Both the position numbers and the translations under genes were made by a program. From a virus, in IMG/VR virus record IMGVR_UViG_3300017917_000546, positions 1 to 61,990 of that record: 61,990 bases of DNA. One strand, given 5' to 3'. The notes below the pieces were generated by a model. The model saw only the letters and a program-made list of their open reading frames with translations. It made no database searches and was not told where the DNA came from. Position 1 is the first letter of the stretch. Every line of letters starts with the position of its first letter. This document shows, one piece after another, positions 23,982 to 33,512 of the stretch.

Positions 23982-24893
23982 TTATGATGCAGATATAGAA
24001 GAAAGTGAAAATGTCGGGCCAGTAACTGTAAAAGTTCCGGAAGGAAATAAAGATCCCGATGCTTTTAATTCTTCAACAGCGATATTTAACGTTCCGTTAA
24101 CTAAATCGCCGGGAGGTTGATTTCCTCCAAAAATTGTATCAGGATCAACATAAGTATCATTTAAACTAACACGTATGTATAATACCGTAGCAGTACCTGT
24201 AGAATTATTGGCAACATCAGTTTTTGCTTCTAACCTATAATTGTTGGCAGAATATGGAGTAGTTGCCGATGTTTGATAATATGTTTGATACGAATCGGTT
24301 AGATTATAATAATTTACAATAGGATCAGTGTCTGCTCCGAACGATTTAGTACCTACACTAGTTAATAAATTTTTCCAAGCGTTAACCTGCGGAGTAGAAG
24401 AACCTCCCGAAATTGCAGGAGTTACTCGAATTTTTCCGCCGCTGTTAAAAAAGAATCTTGCCTGATCAGCTGTTGAAAATGTACAGGTTATTGTCATTGA
24501 TGCCACAGTCGACCAAGCCAAAGAATAACTAGATGAACCCTTAGAAGTAACCAAAGATTGACTAGATGCAATTTGAAATCTGTTTGTTATGGCCGATTCT
24601 AATAAAGTATCGTAGTTATTATTGGGCGATCCTGCTCCAAAGCTAATCGGGTCTCCTACATTAACTGTAACAATATTTGGCATTACGCCATCTTGGTGCA
24701 TCTTGATACTGGTAATATCGTATCTAAGCAAATCCCACTGAGCTTTAGTTATATTGTTACCGCTAAACACATCCGACGACTGTACAGGCTGACCGTAACC
24801 TCTGGTGCCTGTTCCTGTTCCTAATAAGGACTGTGCCTTATCCTGTATTGTTATATACTCGGAAGCAAAAATTTGGGTTCCAGAATTTGCCAT
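23982..24893 (-). CDS. Virion structural protein, tail-fibre-linked (paralogue 2)
   Basis: A 303-residue protein paralogous to the previous entry: LLGTGTGTRGYGQ, ITKAQWDLLRYDI, QARFFFNSGGKIRVT, VNGTLNIAVEELKASG and a matching end (GPTFSLSSI). Beta-rich and low in charged residues, as expected of a virion surface protein. It follows the fibre gene by two bases, so is probably cotranscribed with it. The pair may form a heteromeric tip or a variable adhesin set; this is inference. Confidence 0.72.
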   Translation of the reverse strand: MANSGTQIFASEYITIQDKAQSLLGTGTGTRGYGQPVQSSDVFSGNNITKAQWDLLRYDITSIKMHQDGVMPNIVTVNVGDPISFGAGSPNNNYDTLLESAITNRFQIASSQSLVTSKGSSSYSLAWSTVASMTITCTFSTADQARFFFNSGGKIRVTPAISGGSSTPQVNAWKNLLTSVGTKSFGADTDPIVNYYNLTDSYQTYYQTSATTPYSANNYRLEAKTDVANNSTGTATVLYIRVSLNDTYVDPDTIFGGNQPPGDLVNGTLNIAVEELKASGSLFPSGTFTVTGPTFSLSSISAS

Positions 24894-24895
24894 AA

Positions 24896-26704
24896 TTATA
24901 GTACCAATACTTCTACTGTCTTAACATCTGTGTTGCTGTTGCTTTCTAAGGCGATAGCAAACACATCGTTAGCGTGTGGAACTGCTGCCGTTGCTGTTCC
25001 GTTATTACCTGCTATTAATCGCTGTCCTTTTCGAACAGAACCAACTACTTTACATGGAACGCGACCTTTTAGAGCAATATATGTACCGCCTTCTAAGTCT
25101 TTATTCATCATAAACGCAGGATTTGTAGAAACTACACCAATAGCACGTTGACCCCATTGACATGCTTCCACTTCATGTTCACCGTGCTCGCATACAGAAA
25201 CAACTGTACCCGGATCATATTCTTTATCTGCCAAATATTTTTCTGCAAGGTCAGCGTAACGAGCCGCTGTGGCTGTTCCGTTGAATATGTTTGCTGTAAT
25301 ATTTCCGGTGGCGTCTCGAGCAGCAATACTATAAGCAGTAGCAGATAATCTAGCAGTTCTATATTGTGTGCTAACTGTGGTATTTGACCAGGTAGGATCA
25401 GATACCGCATCTGTTCGATCAATGAATGTTCTGTCTGATTTATCAGTTGTTCCAACAAACTGTGTAGCATATATTTTTCCTGTAGAATCTCTAACAGGAA
25501 TAGTAGCTACTGCGCTTCCAGGAACTGCGGTTGACGGATCTAAGTCATTTAATTTACTAGAGTTAGTCGCTGTTGCGGCAGATCCTGTTACAGATCCAGT
25601 CAATGTTCCAACAATATTTGCTCCTGCATAACCAATTTGTTTAGCAGAAGCATCTATCATAACAGTATTATCAGAAGCTAATACGTTTCCTTTTACACTG
25701 CCTGTTACATTACCTGTTACATTACCTGTTACATTACCTGTGAACGTAGTAGCATAAACATTATTCCATGCTAAAGATGCTGTTCCTAGAGAATATGTAT
25801 TATTATCTCCTGGAACAACTCCTGTTGATCGTATAATTGCAACATCACGTTCGTCAGTTACATCTGTTACTGTAATTCTAAATGTAATAGGATTACCTAA
25901 TCTATTTTCAACGATAACTTCGTCTCCACCTTCTACACGAATACGAAGATCGTTACCGTCACCAATTTGTAAACCTGGATCTTTAAACGCTACTTCTGAG
26001 GTAAATGTGTTATCGCCTTTTAACAGATAATTGTCTGCGGTAAATCCGCCTAACTTTAATGCATTAGATGATGTTCCCCAGAATACATAATCATCTGTTG
26101 ATGTGCCAGATTGTGATTTAGCTAGAGTAAATCCTTTCTTAATTACTGTAAAATCGTCGATGGCGTTCTTATCAGTATCTAGAGTAAATGCTGTTTTACT
26201 AACAACACCGATTACTTTGTCGTCTGCAATAATTTTTAATATTGTATGAGGACCTACCGCAGTATTTGCAGTGCCATAAACAACTGCAGAACTGACCAAT
26301 GAAGTTCCTAGGTCGGGGCTAGCAACTGGTCCTACTAGGGTATATTCTGTTCCGTTCCAAGCATATAACTGTTTTGCAGATGTATCCCACCAAAAATCAC
26401 CTGTAGATAATCCGCTAGGAGCTGTTGAACTTGCTTCAGCACCACCAGCGACCTTAAATTTTGAACCGTCGTAAAATTTAAGTTTCTTATTAGCAGAATC
26501 AAACCAAATTTGACCCGTAATAGCCTTTGGAGGGGCTGTAATATTAGCGAAATTTTCCAATAAATGTAGGAAATTTTCGTTTTGTACTTCGCCGTATCCG
26601 GCGTAATTTTTACCGATAAATCGAAGATCGGTAGTTGTGTCGATAGTACCATCTCCAACAGATGTTAAAAATGTACCATTAAATTTATTGACTTCATATG
26701 CCAT
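24896..26704 (-). CDS. Tail fibre protein with peptidase G2-like C-terminus (paralogue A)
   Basis: A 602-residue fibre. Residues 1-85 are the N-terminal domain shared with three more genes (IGKNYAGYGEVQNENFLHLLENFA, here split; GQIWFDSANKKLKFYDG). The shaft has glycine-rich repeats, including a GNVT run encoded by a 12-base tandem repeat. The last ~120 residues (RYADLAEKYLAD, then DPGTVVSVCEHGEHEV and ALKGRVPCKVVG) resemble the peptidase G2/IMC autoproteolytic chaperone domain that cleaves itself from fibre or spike proteins. It is preceded by a late promoter-like box (26727-26734) and a good AGGGG site. Confidence 0.82.
   Translation of the reverse strand: MAYEVNKFNGTFLTSVGDGTIDTTTDLRFIGKNYAGYGEVQNENFLHLLENFANITAPPKAITGQIWFDSANKKLKFYDGSKFKVAGGAEASSTAPSGLSTGDFWWDTSAKQLYAWNGTEYTLVGPVASPDLGTSLVSSAVVYGTANTAVGPHTILKIIADDKVIGVVSKTAFTLDTDKNAIDDFTVIKKGFTLAKSQSGTSTDDYVFWGTSSNALKLGGFTADNYLLKGDNTFTSEVAFKDPGLQIGDGNDLRIRVEGGDEVIVENRLGNPITFRITVTDVTDERDVAIIRSTGVVPGDNNTYSLGTASLAWNNVYATTFTGNVTGNVTGNVTGSVKGNVLASDNTVMIDASAKQIGYAGANIVGTLTGSVTGSAATATNSSKLNDLDPSTAVPGSAVATIPVRDSTGKIYATQFVGTTDKSDRTFIDRTDAVSDPTWSNTTVSTQYRTARLSATAYSIAARDATGNITANIFNGTATAARYADLAEKYLADKEYDPGTVVSVCEHGEHEVEACQWGQRAIGVVSTNPAFMMNKDLEGGTYIALKGRVPCKVVGSVRKGQRLIAGNNGTATAAVPHANDVFAIALESNSNTDVKTVEVLVL
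25701..25741. repeat. 12-base tandem repeat in fibre shaft
   Basis: Three perfect direct copies of CCTGTTACATTA (25701-25736) plus a five-base partial copy. On the minus strand they encode a GNVT-type repeat of the fibre shaft. The length of such an array can change by replication slippage in multiples of four codons, keeping frame. Confidence 0.85.
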
Positions 26705-26726
26705 TCTGTTAGCCCCTAATATCTAT

Positions 26727-26734
26727 TATTTATT
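26727..26734 (-). promoter_or_regulatory. Late promoter-like box AATAAATA
   Basis: On the minus strand AATAAATA matches seven of eight bases of TATAAATA. It lies between the chaperone-like gene and the fibre gene starting at 26704. The predicted start leaves a leader of about 16 bases with AGGGG before the ATG, the geometry expected for a late promoter. Confidence 0.55.
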
Positions 26735-26737
26735 ACA

Positions 26738-27094
26738 TCATAAAATGCGATTCGCTGCTGCTGCTCGTTGTTGTTCGAGCTCTAAATATTCTGCTTCTGA
26801 TAAAGTTGTAGATTGCCCTAGTGCTTTTTGTCTAATATGACGCAGAACTTTCCAATCTGTGTTGCGCAGAAACTCTCGTTCTACTGCATTTTTCTTTTCT
26901 TGTTCTTTTGCAGAATTAGAATAATCTGGATTAACAATTACAGTTTTTGTCGCTACATCAAATTTATGTGTTTCGGCTGTAATCTGATTGTGCTGTTCGT
27001 CTGTAATCTCGATAACTGTTACCGAAGACGGCACATTTGGCATATAATTTAATACGCTTACAACATTATTATTTTCAATACAAACGTAATACAT
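26738..27094 (-). CDS. Tail fibre assembly chaperone-like protein
   Basis: A 118-residue protein. The C-terminal segment (FLRNTDWKVLRHIRQKALG then LSEAEYLELEQQR) is the pattern found in phage tail-fibre assembly chaperones, whose N-terminal part is beta-rich, as here (YYVCIENNNVVSVLNYMP). The start is the ATG at 27094, preceded by GGAG; a TTG four codons upstream is less likely. It is placed between two fibre genes, consistent with helping one of them fold. Confidence 0.8.
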   Translation of the reverse strand: MYYVCIENNNVVSVLNYMPNVPSSVTVIEITDEQHNQITAETHKFDVATKTVIVNPDYSNSAKEQEKKNAVEREFLRNTDWKVLRHIRQKALGQSTTLSEAEYLELEQQRAAAANRIL

Positions 27095-27096
27095 TG

Positions 27097-29553
27097 TTAT
27101 CTCCAAATTGCCAAGTAGTTTGCTGCCGGTGTAGAACGCTGTTCAGTATTCTGTACCCAAATTCTAACTCTATCACCTAAGTTTGCCCAAGTACATCTCA
27201 TTGAATCGTCTCCGTTAACTCCGCCCGCATAGTGGATTACTGCAATGCTAGGAATAAATGCAACTAGACTTGACATAGTTTTTCCGCTTGGGGGGAAAAC
27301 ATCGACCCAGTTATAATCGTTATTCCATGATCCTACTATGTTAGTATAACCATATGCATATAATGTGTTACCGGAAGTAAACACTAGATTATTATCCGTA
27401 GTAGCTATCTGTTTCCAAGGACTCCATGCTGCGGTATTGCTAGTATCATCATTAACTCTAAAATACAAACCGGTAGGAGCACTTTCTTCCGAATTCCAAT
27501 TAAACGCAATCTGTCCTGAATATACTCCGCTCGGGCCTGTAACTGTTATACCGCCAAAGTATGCGCCAGGAAAATCTGTATTAGAATATGCGCTGAATCC
27601 CCTTATACTTCTTTGAGGGAATGATTGTGGCCCTGGACTAGAAACTCCTGTTGAAAATTCATCATAACTTTGAATACTGCTTATAGATGCATCAACATAT
27701 CCCTTAGTTGCAGCATGGAGGGGTGCTGTTGGAGTAGCATGTAATGTTAAGTACCCGGACATAGTGTCACCGGATTTCAAAACGTTTGAACTAGCAGCAC
27801 CAGTTAAATTAGCTGTAATAGTACCTGCGGCAAAATTACCGCTGGCATCTCTCGCCACTATTTTATTTGCAGTATTAGCAGAAGTAGCATCAACTGATAT
27901 CGTAACAGGAACAGAAGAATTAAAATTGTTTACACTACCACTAGTAGTAGTGTTGACCATGTTTACATATGATCCTTTATTCAATTGTTCAAATATTAAA
28001 GATTCCCAACTTGGTCCGCTAGCTCTTGCTTTTAAAACATAGCCGTCGGCTCCTAGTCCTAATGTAGTAGTAGTTCCTATACCCGATTGAAAAACTAATG
28101 CTCCGGCACCGCCGCCTACTATATTTGTAGATGATGTTGCTAGGGTAGCTGTGTCGGCATTACCTTTAAATTCATCAGCATAAATTTTATTGAACTTGTA
28201 ACCAGGTATACCTAAATTAGTAGTATTATCTCCAATGATTGCCGGAGCATTTGGTCCACCTAGAGATAACGATGTTGCAGAGTCAACGAAAGAAACATCA
28301 GGACCTGTTGATCCCATATCAAAATTTAATGTGCCGGTAGTAGATCTTATAGTCGGTCGACTTGAATCTACTAGTATTCTTAATTGTCCCGAACTTCCTA
28401 ATGTCACTCCTGCATCTGCTACATTTAAAGTCACTAATGTTCCTACATTTGTAAGAAACGATGATGTAACATTAGGTGCTAACGTATCACCGGTTAGTGT
28501 TGCTGCTGGAGCAGTGATATTAATATCAGTAGTTCCATCAAAATTTACACCATTTATTTTTCTAGCTGTGGCAAATTTTGTTGCAGAAGCAGCATTACCG
28601 CTAAGGCTGGCTCCGATAAATTGATTGGCTGTGACTATATTAAAATTGCTAGTCCCTGTACTGGTTACTTCGCCTGTCAAATTTCCAATAAAATCTGCTG
28701 TTATAGTTCCTGCTGAAAATCCACCTTGGCTATTTCTAGCAACAACTTTACCTATAACATTTGAAGGAGTTGCATCAACTCCCCATGTTATTTCAGAACT
28801 ACCGTCAAAGTCAGCACCAGTTAAATAATTTCCTTTCTTTAACTTATTAGTTGTAGAAGATTTAATAGTTACATCGTTGGTGCCATTAAACGGAACTCCG
28901 TTTATAGTTCTAGCGGTTTTAAACTGATCTGCTGTGTAGGCATTACCTGTTATATCACCGTTAATCTTAGAGCTTGATGATAAATTAATTCCTACTATAA
29001 GATTATTACTAAATCCGCTTACAGAATCTGTAGGATTTATTGTAAAGTTTGTTTTAGAAATAATAGCAACAACTTGATCATCAATTTCTAAAAATATAAC
29101 AGGTTTCGGATTACCATTTATGTCGCTGAGAGAGGTAGACCTTGCTCGAGTAACTCCAAAGCCCTCAACAGATTCTGGACCAATGAATGTCCAAGCAGAT
29201 CCGTTCCAGACATTTAAAACATTTGAAGAGCTTTTTAACCATAATGTTCCAGCATTTGGATTAGTAGGAGCTGTTTCGCTAAGAATAGCAGATCCTATAG
29301 GATTCCAATTGTTGCCGTCGTAGGCATAGGCAATATTATTCGTAGTGTTAAACCAAATTTGACCTACCAGCGGTCTAGAAGGAGGAGCATCGTTGGCAAA
29401 ATTTTCTAATAAGAAAATAAAGTTTTCATTCTGTGTTTCACCGTAACCAACGTAATTTCTACCTACCAAACTGATGCTTGTAGAGGTATCAACAGTTCCA
29501 TCTTCTAGAACTACTAATAATTCCCCGTTAAATTTATTAATGTTATATGCCAT
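27097..29553 (-). CDS. Tail fibre protein (paralogue B)
   Basis: An 818-residue fibre and the longest of the four. Shared N-terminal domain: LVGRNYVGYGETQNENFIF, LLENFAND, GQIWFNTTNNIAYAYDG. The long middle has repeated A(T)xFxxARxINGVxFxGTxDI-type units (for example ATKFATARKINGVNFDGT) and LTxxG shaft-like strands, then HAATKGYVD (a fibre-end motif). The C-terminal ~180 residues form a separate domain ending NYLAIWR, likely the receptor-binding head. AGGAG precedes the start. Confidence 0.82.
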   Translation of the reverse strand: MAYNINKFNGELLVVLEDGTVDTSTSISLVGRNYVGYGETQNENFIFLLENFANDAPPSRPLVGQIWFNTTNNIAYAYDGNNWNPIGSAILSETAPTNPNAGTLWLKSSSNVLNVWNGSAWTFIGPESVEGFGVTRARSTSLSDINGNPKPVIFLEIDDQVVAIISKTNFTINPTDSVSGFSNNLIVGINLSSSSKINGDITGNAYTADQFKTARTINGVPFNGTNDVTIKSSTTNKLKKGNYLTGADFDGSSEITWGVDATPSNVIGKVVARNSQGGFSAGTITADFIGNLTGEVTSTGTSNFNIVTANQFIGASLSGNAASATKFATARKINGVNFDGTTDINITAPAATLTGDTLAPNVTSSFLTNVGTLVTLNVADAGVTLGSSGQLRILVDSSRPTIRSTTGTLNFDMGSTGPDVSFVDSATSLSLGGPNAPAIIGDNTTNLGIPGYKFNKIYADEFKGNADTATLATSSTNIVGGGAGALVFQSGIGTTTTLGLGADGYVLKARASGPSWESLIFEQLNKGSYVNMVNTTTSGSVNNFNSSVPVTISVDATSANTANKIVARDASGNFAAGTITANLTGAASSNVLKSGDTMSGYLTLHATPTAPLHAATKGYVDASISSIQSYDEFSTGVSSPGPQSFPQRSIRGFSAYSNTDFPGAYFGGITVTGPSGVYSGQIAFNWNSEESAPTGLYFRVNDDTSNTAAWSPWKQIATTDNNLVFTSGNTLYAYGYTNIVGSWNNDYNWVDVFPPSGKTMSSLVAFIPSIAVIHYAGGVNGDDSMRCTWANLGDRVRIWVQNTEQRSTPAANYLAIWR

Positions 29554-29573
29554 TTAAAACGCTCCTGATCTCA

Positions 29574-31388
29574 TTACGGTGGTAAAATTGTATCTGATTG
29601 CCATGTCCATACTCCGCCAACTATTTGGAATAATTTAATAATTCTTGTTGTTGTTATCGAAGCCGCAGTAATTGTGGCCACCGGAAAAGAAATATTTGTT
29701 ACCGCCGGAGCTGTTCCTCCGCTGAGATTTGTCAAGAATGAACTAGTTGACAATGACGGCGGTAATGCGTTGATATCTAAGTTTTGAGCGTTATTTGAAA
29801 TTAAGTTACATAAAATTCTAGCAACTGTTCCTGCTCTAAATTCAGCTACCGGTGCTAAATTGTTTAAAATGTTGGCAATAATATATGTGTTAGATTTACC
29901 GTCCGATAAATCAATGCTGAATACCAACGGTCTACTTTCAATTCTATTATCTGTGTATTCTTTTGTAGCTGCATCCTGCGGATTTGTTGGGTCCGCCATG
30001 CCTGTGATTTTAGGATTGCCTATAAGAGCAACATTTCCAGTACCGTCTGGTGATAATTCAATATTATCATTGTTAGAGATTGTAGAAATTCTATTATTTT
30101 CCAATCTCATCTGCGTCACTGGTGGAATGCCAGGACCGATGTTAACAACGTTCTGTGTACCAAACGCAGTAACTCCAGGAATACTTGTGATCGCAGAACC
30201 TAAACTATTACCATCAATAACTTTAACGCCGTCAATGTATATGGCTTTTCCTGTAGCTAGATTCAACGTTTCTGATACATCTAACCAATTATCAGCTAGA
30301 GAGTAAAGAATAGTTTTATCAGTGCTACCTTTAATTGTAATACCGCCACCGTCTGCTGTAGCATCAGATGGTGTAGCCACACTACCTAATATAATATTTT
30401 TATCTTCGATCGTTACATTTGCTGTGTTAACTGTAGTAGTAGTTCCTTCAACAGTTAAATCGCCAGCGATTATAAGATTACCGCCAATAGATACCTGACT
30501 GGTAGGATAATCTTGATAAAGTCCAATAACTCGACTAGAAGCATTAACGCGAATAGCATCTTCTTGGTTAATACCTTTTCTAACGTTTAATATTAAATTT
30601 TTATCAGTCGCTGAGTTTGACACATATATGTCACCGCTGGTAACATACATGTTCATCTGGCCAGCACTACCGACAACAACACCTAAGTCTGTGGTAATTC
30701 GTAGCTGACCGTTAATAGCGTTTGAGGTATCTGCTCTAATGTATGTAGTAGCAGGGGCGCCGCCTAATTTTTCACTGTTAGTAACAGTGACATTAAATTT
30801 TAATCCTGCTAGCGTTCCTGCATTGAATCCTGGTTCGATACTTCCCGAATAACCAATGATTTCTGTCTTTGGTGTGAAACTATCTTTTGAAAAAATTCCT
30901 AAAAGTATTCCGTTATTATATAGATATGTAATAACGCGAGTTTGGTTTAGTGTATCTAAAATACTTTCAACTTTAAGACCACTAATACCTTGTGTTGCAG
31001 AATATGCAGGTGCTAATAATATAGGATTTGTACCATCAAAGAAATACAATTGACCTGCTACGTTATCAAACCATAGATCTCCTATAGCCAATGTTGCTGG
31101 TTGAGTATTCGATACTGTTGCAGAACTAACTGGAACGAACTCTGTGCCGTTATAAACTTTTAATTTAAGTTCAGCGGTATCAAACCAAATTTGCCCTCTA
31201 ATAGGATTAGTTGGGGAAGATGTGCTGGAAAAATTTTCTAATAATTTTATAAAATTTTCGTTAAGTGCTTCTCCGAATCCACTGTAATTTTTACCAATAA
31301 GAGTCAAGTCAGTTGATAAATTATCTATCTGACCATCGGCTACTGTTGCTACTATAGTACCATCTGTTTTATTAATCTGATATGCCAT
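29574..31388 (-). CDS. Tail fibre protein (paralogue C)
   Basis: A 604-residue fibre with the shared N-terminal domain (LIGKNYSGFGEALNENFIKL, LLENFSS, GQIWFDTAELKLKVYNG). The middle includes GGNLIIAGDLTVEGTTTTVN, a motif frequent in marine phage fibre and tail proteins, and DAATKEYTDNRI. The C-terminal part is short and beta-rich. It sits between paralogues B and D with 12-21-base gaps. Receptor specificity unknown. Confidence 0.82.
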   Translation of the reverse strand: MAYQINKTDGTIVATVADGQIDNLSTDLTLIGKNYSGFGEALNENFIKLLENFSSTSSPTNPIRGQIWFDTAELKLKVYNGTEFVPVSSATVSNTQPATLAIGDLWFDNVAGQLYFFDGTNPILLAPAYSATQGISGLKVESILDTLNQTRVITYLYNNGILLGIFSKDSFTPKTEIIGYSGSIEPGFNAGTLAGLKFNVTVTNSEKLGGAPATTYIRADTSNAINGQLRITTDLGVVVGSAGQMNMYVTSGDIYVSNSATDKNLILNVRKGINQEDAIRVNASSRVIGLYQDYPTSQVSIGGNLIIAGDLTVEGTTTTVNTANVTIEDKNIILGSVATPSDATADGGGITIKGSTDKTILYSLADNWLDVSETLNLATGKAIYIDGVKVIDGNSLGSAITSIPGVTAFGTQNVVNIGPGIPPVTQMRLENNRISTISNNDNIELSPDGTGNVALIGNPKITGMADPTNPQDAATKEYTDNRIESRPLVFSIDLSDGKSNTYIIANILNNLAPVAEFRAGTVARILCNLISNNAQNLDINALPPSLSTSSFLTNLSGGTAPAVTNISFPVATITAASITTTRIIKLFQIVGGVWTWQSDTILPP

Positions 31389-31400
31389 ATTCTTAACCTA

Positions 31401-33509
31401 TTAGAATGCCGGTGGTCCGGATCTGATAATATAATTGATTGTTAGATACGGATTCATTATACCAATAGGAGTACCTAATGTGGTACCTGCTGGTTTTTTG
31501 ATCCCTCCTGAATCTTTTAAATATTGTGCCTGACCCGGTGCAGTTGGTCCTAGACCAGTTGTTGCATCAGGATCAATTGTTGTAGTAACTGCTATAGCAG
31601 AATAATCTTGTCTAGCAGATCTTAAAGTATGACTATGCTCTGGAAGATTAGTTAATCCTAATGTTACCGAGCTTTGTCCTGCATCACCACCGAGTGTTTG
31701 AGCCTTTGTGTCAGGAACACGACTTGCTGTGCCGCCACCAGCATCAACATATCCGCCAGTAACCACAGGAACAGTGCCAGCATTATCCATGTTGTCTTTA
31801 CCTAAGGGGAATCGGCCTCTTAAATCTGGCAATCTAAATGTATTAACACCTAGGATAGTTGCTGTGCCATTGTAGGTGGTTCCGATTATGTCATATAGGT
31901 CATTGTATTTTGCTCTTTCAACTTCTGAACCGTCACATAATAAAAAACCATAAGGAACGTTAGCTCCGGCAAAAGGAAGGATAGCTCCGATAGGAATTCC
32001 TAAATCTGCAATGAAAGCTTCTCTCGTTTGTTTTAATAGACCCGAACTAGTTGCTGTAGATAAACTCGGTCTATATGTTAAAATATAATCACCTTTCTTA
32101 GAAACAGCAGTTTCTGTTTTAGATGAAATAATATTTGATGTTAGAGATGTATTAAAAACTTTTGTGTAACTACCAACTTGCCCGTCAAATTGAATTACGT
32201 TTGTACTAACTACGTCGCCTGATAGTTGAAATGTTGTAATGTTTTTAAGAGATGTTGCTGTGTTAGCATTTCCACTAATGTTTCCTTCTAGAATACCTTG
32301 AATAGTGTCAGCTATGATCGTTTTAGCTCTTACGTTATTCCAACGCTTTAATGCTGTTCCTAGATCATAAGTGTCTGTGGTCTTAGGTTGTATAACATTA
32401 GTCTGCAATGTTCCTGTTAGATCAATGCCGTCGCCAACTATTAAATTTTTAGTAATAGCAACACCGCCCGCTGTTCTTAAACTACCGTTGCTTAGGTTAG
32501 TACTAGCAGTAACATCTGAAATTATGACAGAGCCAGTTGTTTTAATGTTTCCGTCGACATCTAATGCTTCGGAAGGAATAGCTTGATTAATTCCAACCTT
32601 GTCGTCGATTACTCGAAGAATTGTAGCAGGAATACCGTTTCTGTTAGTTTGTAAATCTAGAGAACTTCCTGCTGCCGAATTATAAATTTTAGCTGCTGTT
32701 GCTGTGGTAGCTAGGTTAAAGTTTCCATCAATACCGATAGTTATACCGTTGTTATTTCGAATATTAATTCCGAATTCTGTGGTATTGATAACATCTGATC
32801 TTAAAAATTTTCCTGCTTCGACTTCAACACCACCAACATTTAATGCCTGAGAGTTTTTAGCTGTGCCGTATAAGGTTGGTAAAAATCCTCCAACAAACTG
32901 TTCAATTTCAGCTGTACTGGTCGGAGTGGCAACGTTAATTCCAGATCGAATAATATCAAAACCAGAAATAATAACCTTAGGTGTAAAACTATCCTTACTA
33001 AAAATAATTACTGGAATATCTGCAATATAAAAAGTTAGGATATATCTTGTTATGTTATCAGAATCAGCTACACTTTCGACAGTTGGTCCGTATCTAAGAC
33101 CATCGACAGAACTTTCACTTGGTCCAACTAAGATCCAACGTGACCCTGTAAAAATACGTAATTGTTGGTTAGTAGTATCGACCCAAAGTTCTCCAACTTT
33201 ACTGTCAGCGACAGCAGGTTCTGAAGTACCTTTCTGAATTCCAGACGCTGCTTTCCAAGCAGTATTATCCCATATCATCAAGACTCCATTGGTACTATCA
33301 TACCACAATTGGCCTTCAGTGGGGTTTACTGGTTCGTTAGCTGAAGCAAAATTTTCTAATAATGCTAAAAAGTTTTCAGCAATAATTTGTCCGTAACCTG
33401 TTACGTTACGTCCTGGGAATGTAAGACTAGTATCTGTATTTGAGGTGTTGTCAAATACAGTTATAGGAGTCTTGTTATTTTTATCTGTAAAATTAACTGT
33501 ATATGGCAT
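31401..33509 (-). CDS. Tail fibre protein with tail collar domain (paralogue D)
   Basis: A 702-residue fibre. The N-terminal domain is a divergent form of the shared one (FPGRNVTGYGQIIAENFLAL, LLENFAS, GQLWYDSTNGVL). The C-terminal ~200 residues hold a phage tail collar domain as in T4 gp12 short tail fibres: GAILPFAGANVPYGFLLCDGS, RLPDLRGRFPLGKDN, LPEHSHTLR and MNPYLTINYIIRSG. gp12-type trimers bind host lipopolysaccharide and often coordinate a metal through histidine motifs such as HSH. Preceded by GAGG. Confidence 0.88.
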   Translation of the reverse strand: MPYTVNFTDKNNKTPITVFDNTSNTDTSLTFPGRNVTGYGQIIAENFLALLENFASANEPVNPTEGQLWYDSTNGVLMIWDNTAWKAASGIQKGTSEPAVADSKVGELWVDTTNQQLRIFTGSRWILVGPSESSVDGLRYGPTVESVADSDNITRYILTFYIADIPVIIFSKDSFTPKVIISGFDIIRSGINVATPTSTAEIEQFVGGFLPTLYGTAKNSQALNVGGVEVEAGKFLRSDVINTTEFGINIRNNNGITIGIDGNFNLATTATAAKIYNSAAGSSLDLQTNRNGIPATILRVIDDKVGINQAIPSEALDVDGNIKTTGSVIISDVTASTNLSNGSLRTAGGVAITKNLIVGDGIDLTGTLQTNVIQPKTTDTYDLGTALKRWNNVRAKTIIADTIQGILEGNISGNANTATSLKNITTFQLSGDVVSTNVIQFDGQVGSYTKVFNTSLTSNIISSKTETAVSKKGDYILTYRPSLSTATSSGLLKQTREAFIADLGIPIGAILPFAGANVPYGFLLCDGSEVERAKYNDLYDIIGTTYNGTATILGVNTFRLPDLRGRFPLGKDNMDNAGTVPVVTGGYVDAGGGTASRVPDTKAQTLGGDAGQSSVTLGLTNLPEHSHTLRSARQDYSAIAVTTTIDPDATTGLGPTAPGQAQYLKDSGGIKKPAGTTLGTPIGIMNPYLTINYIIRSGPPAF

Positions 33510-33512
33510 CTA

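Noticed and set aside
29860-30306. 148-codon plus-strand open frame opposite a fibre gene
   Set aside because: Antisense to a confident tail-fibre gene, without a ribosome binding site or recognisable domain.
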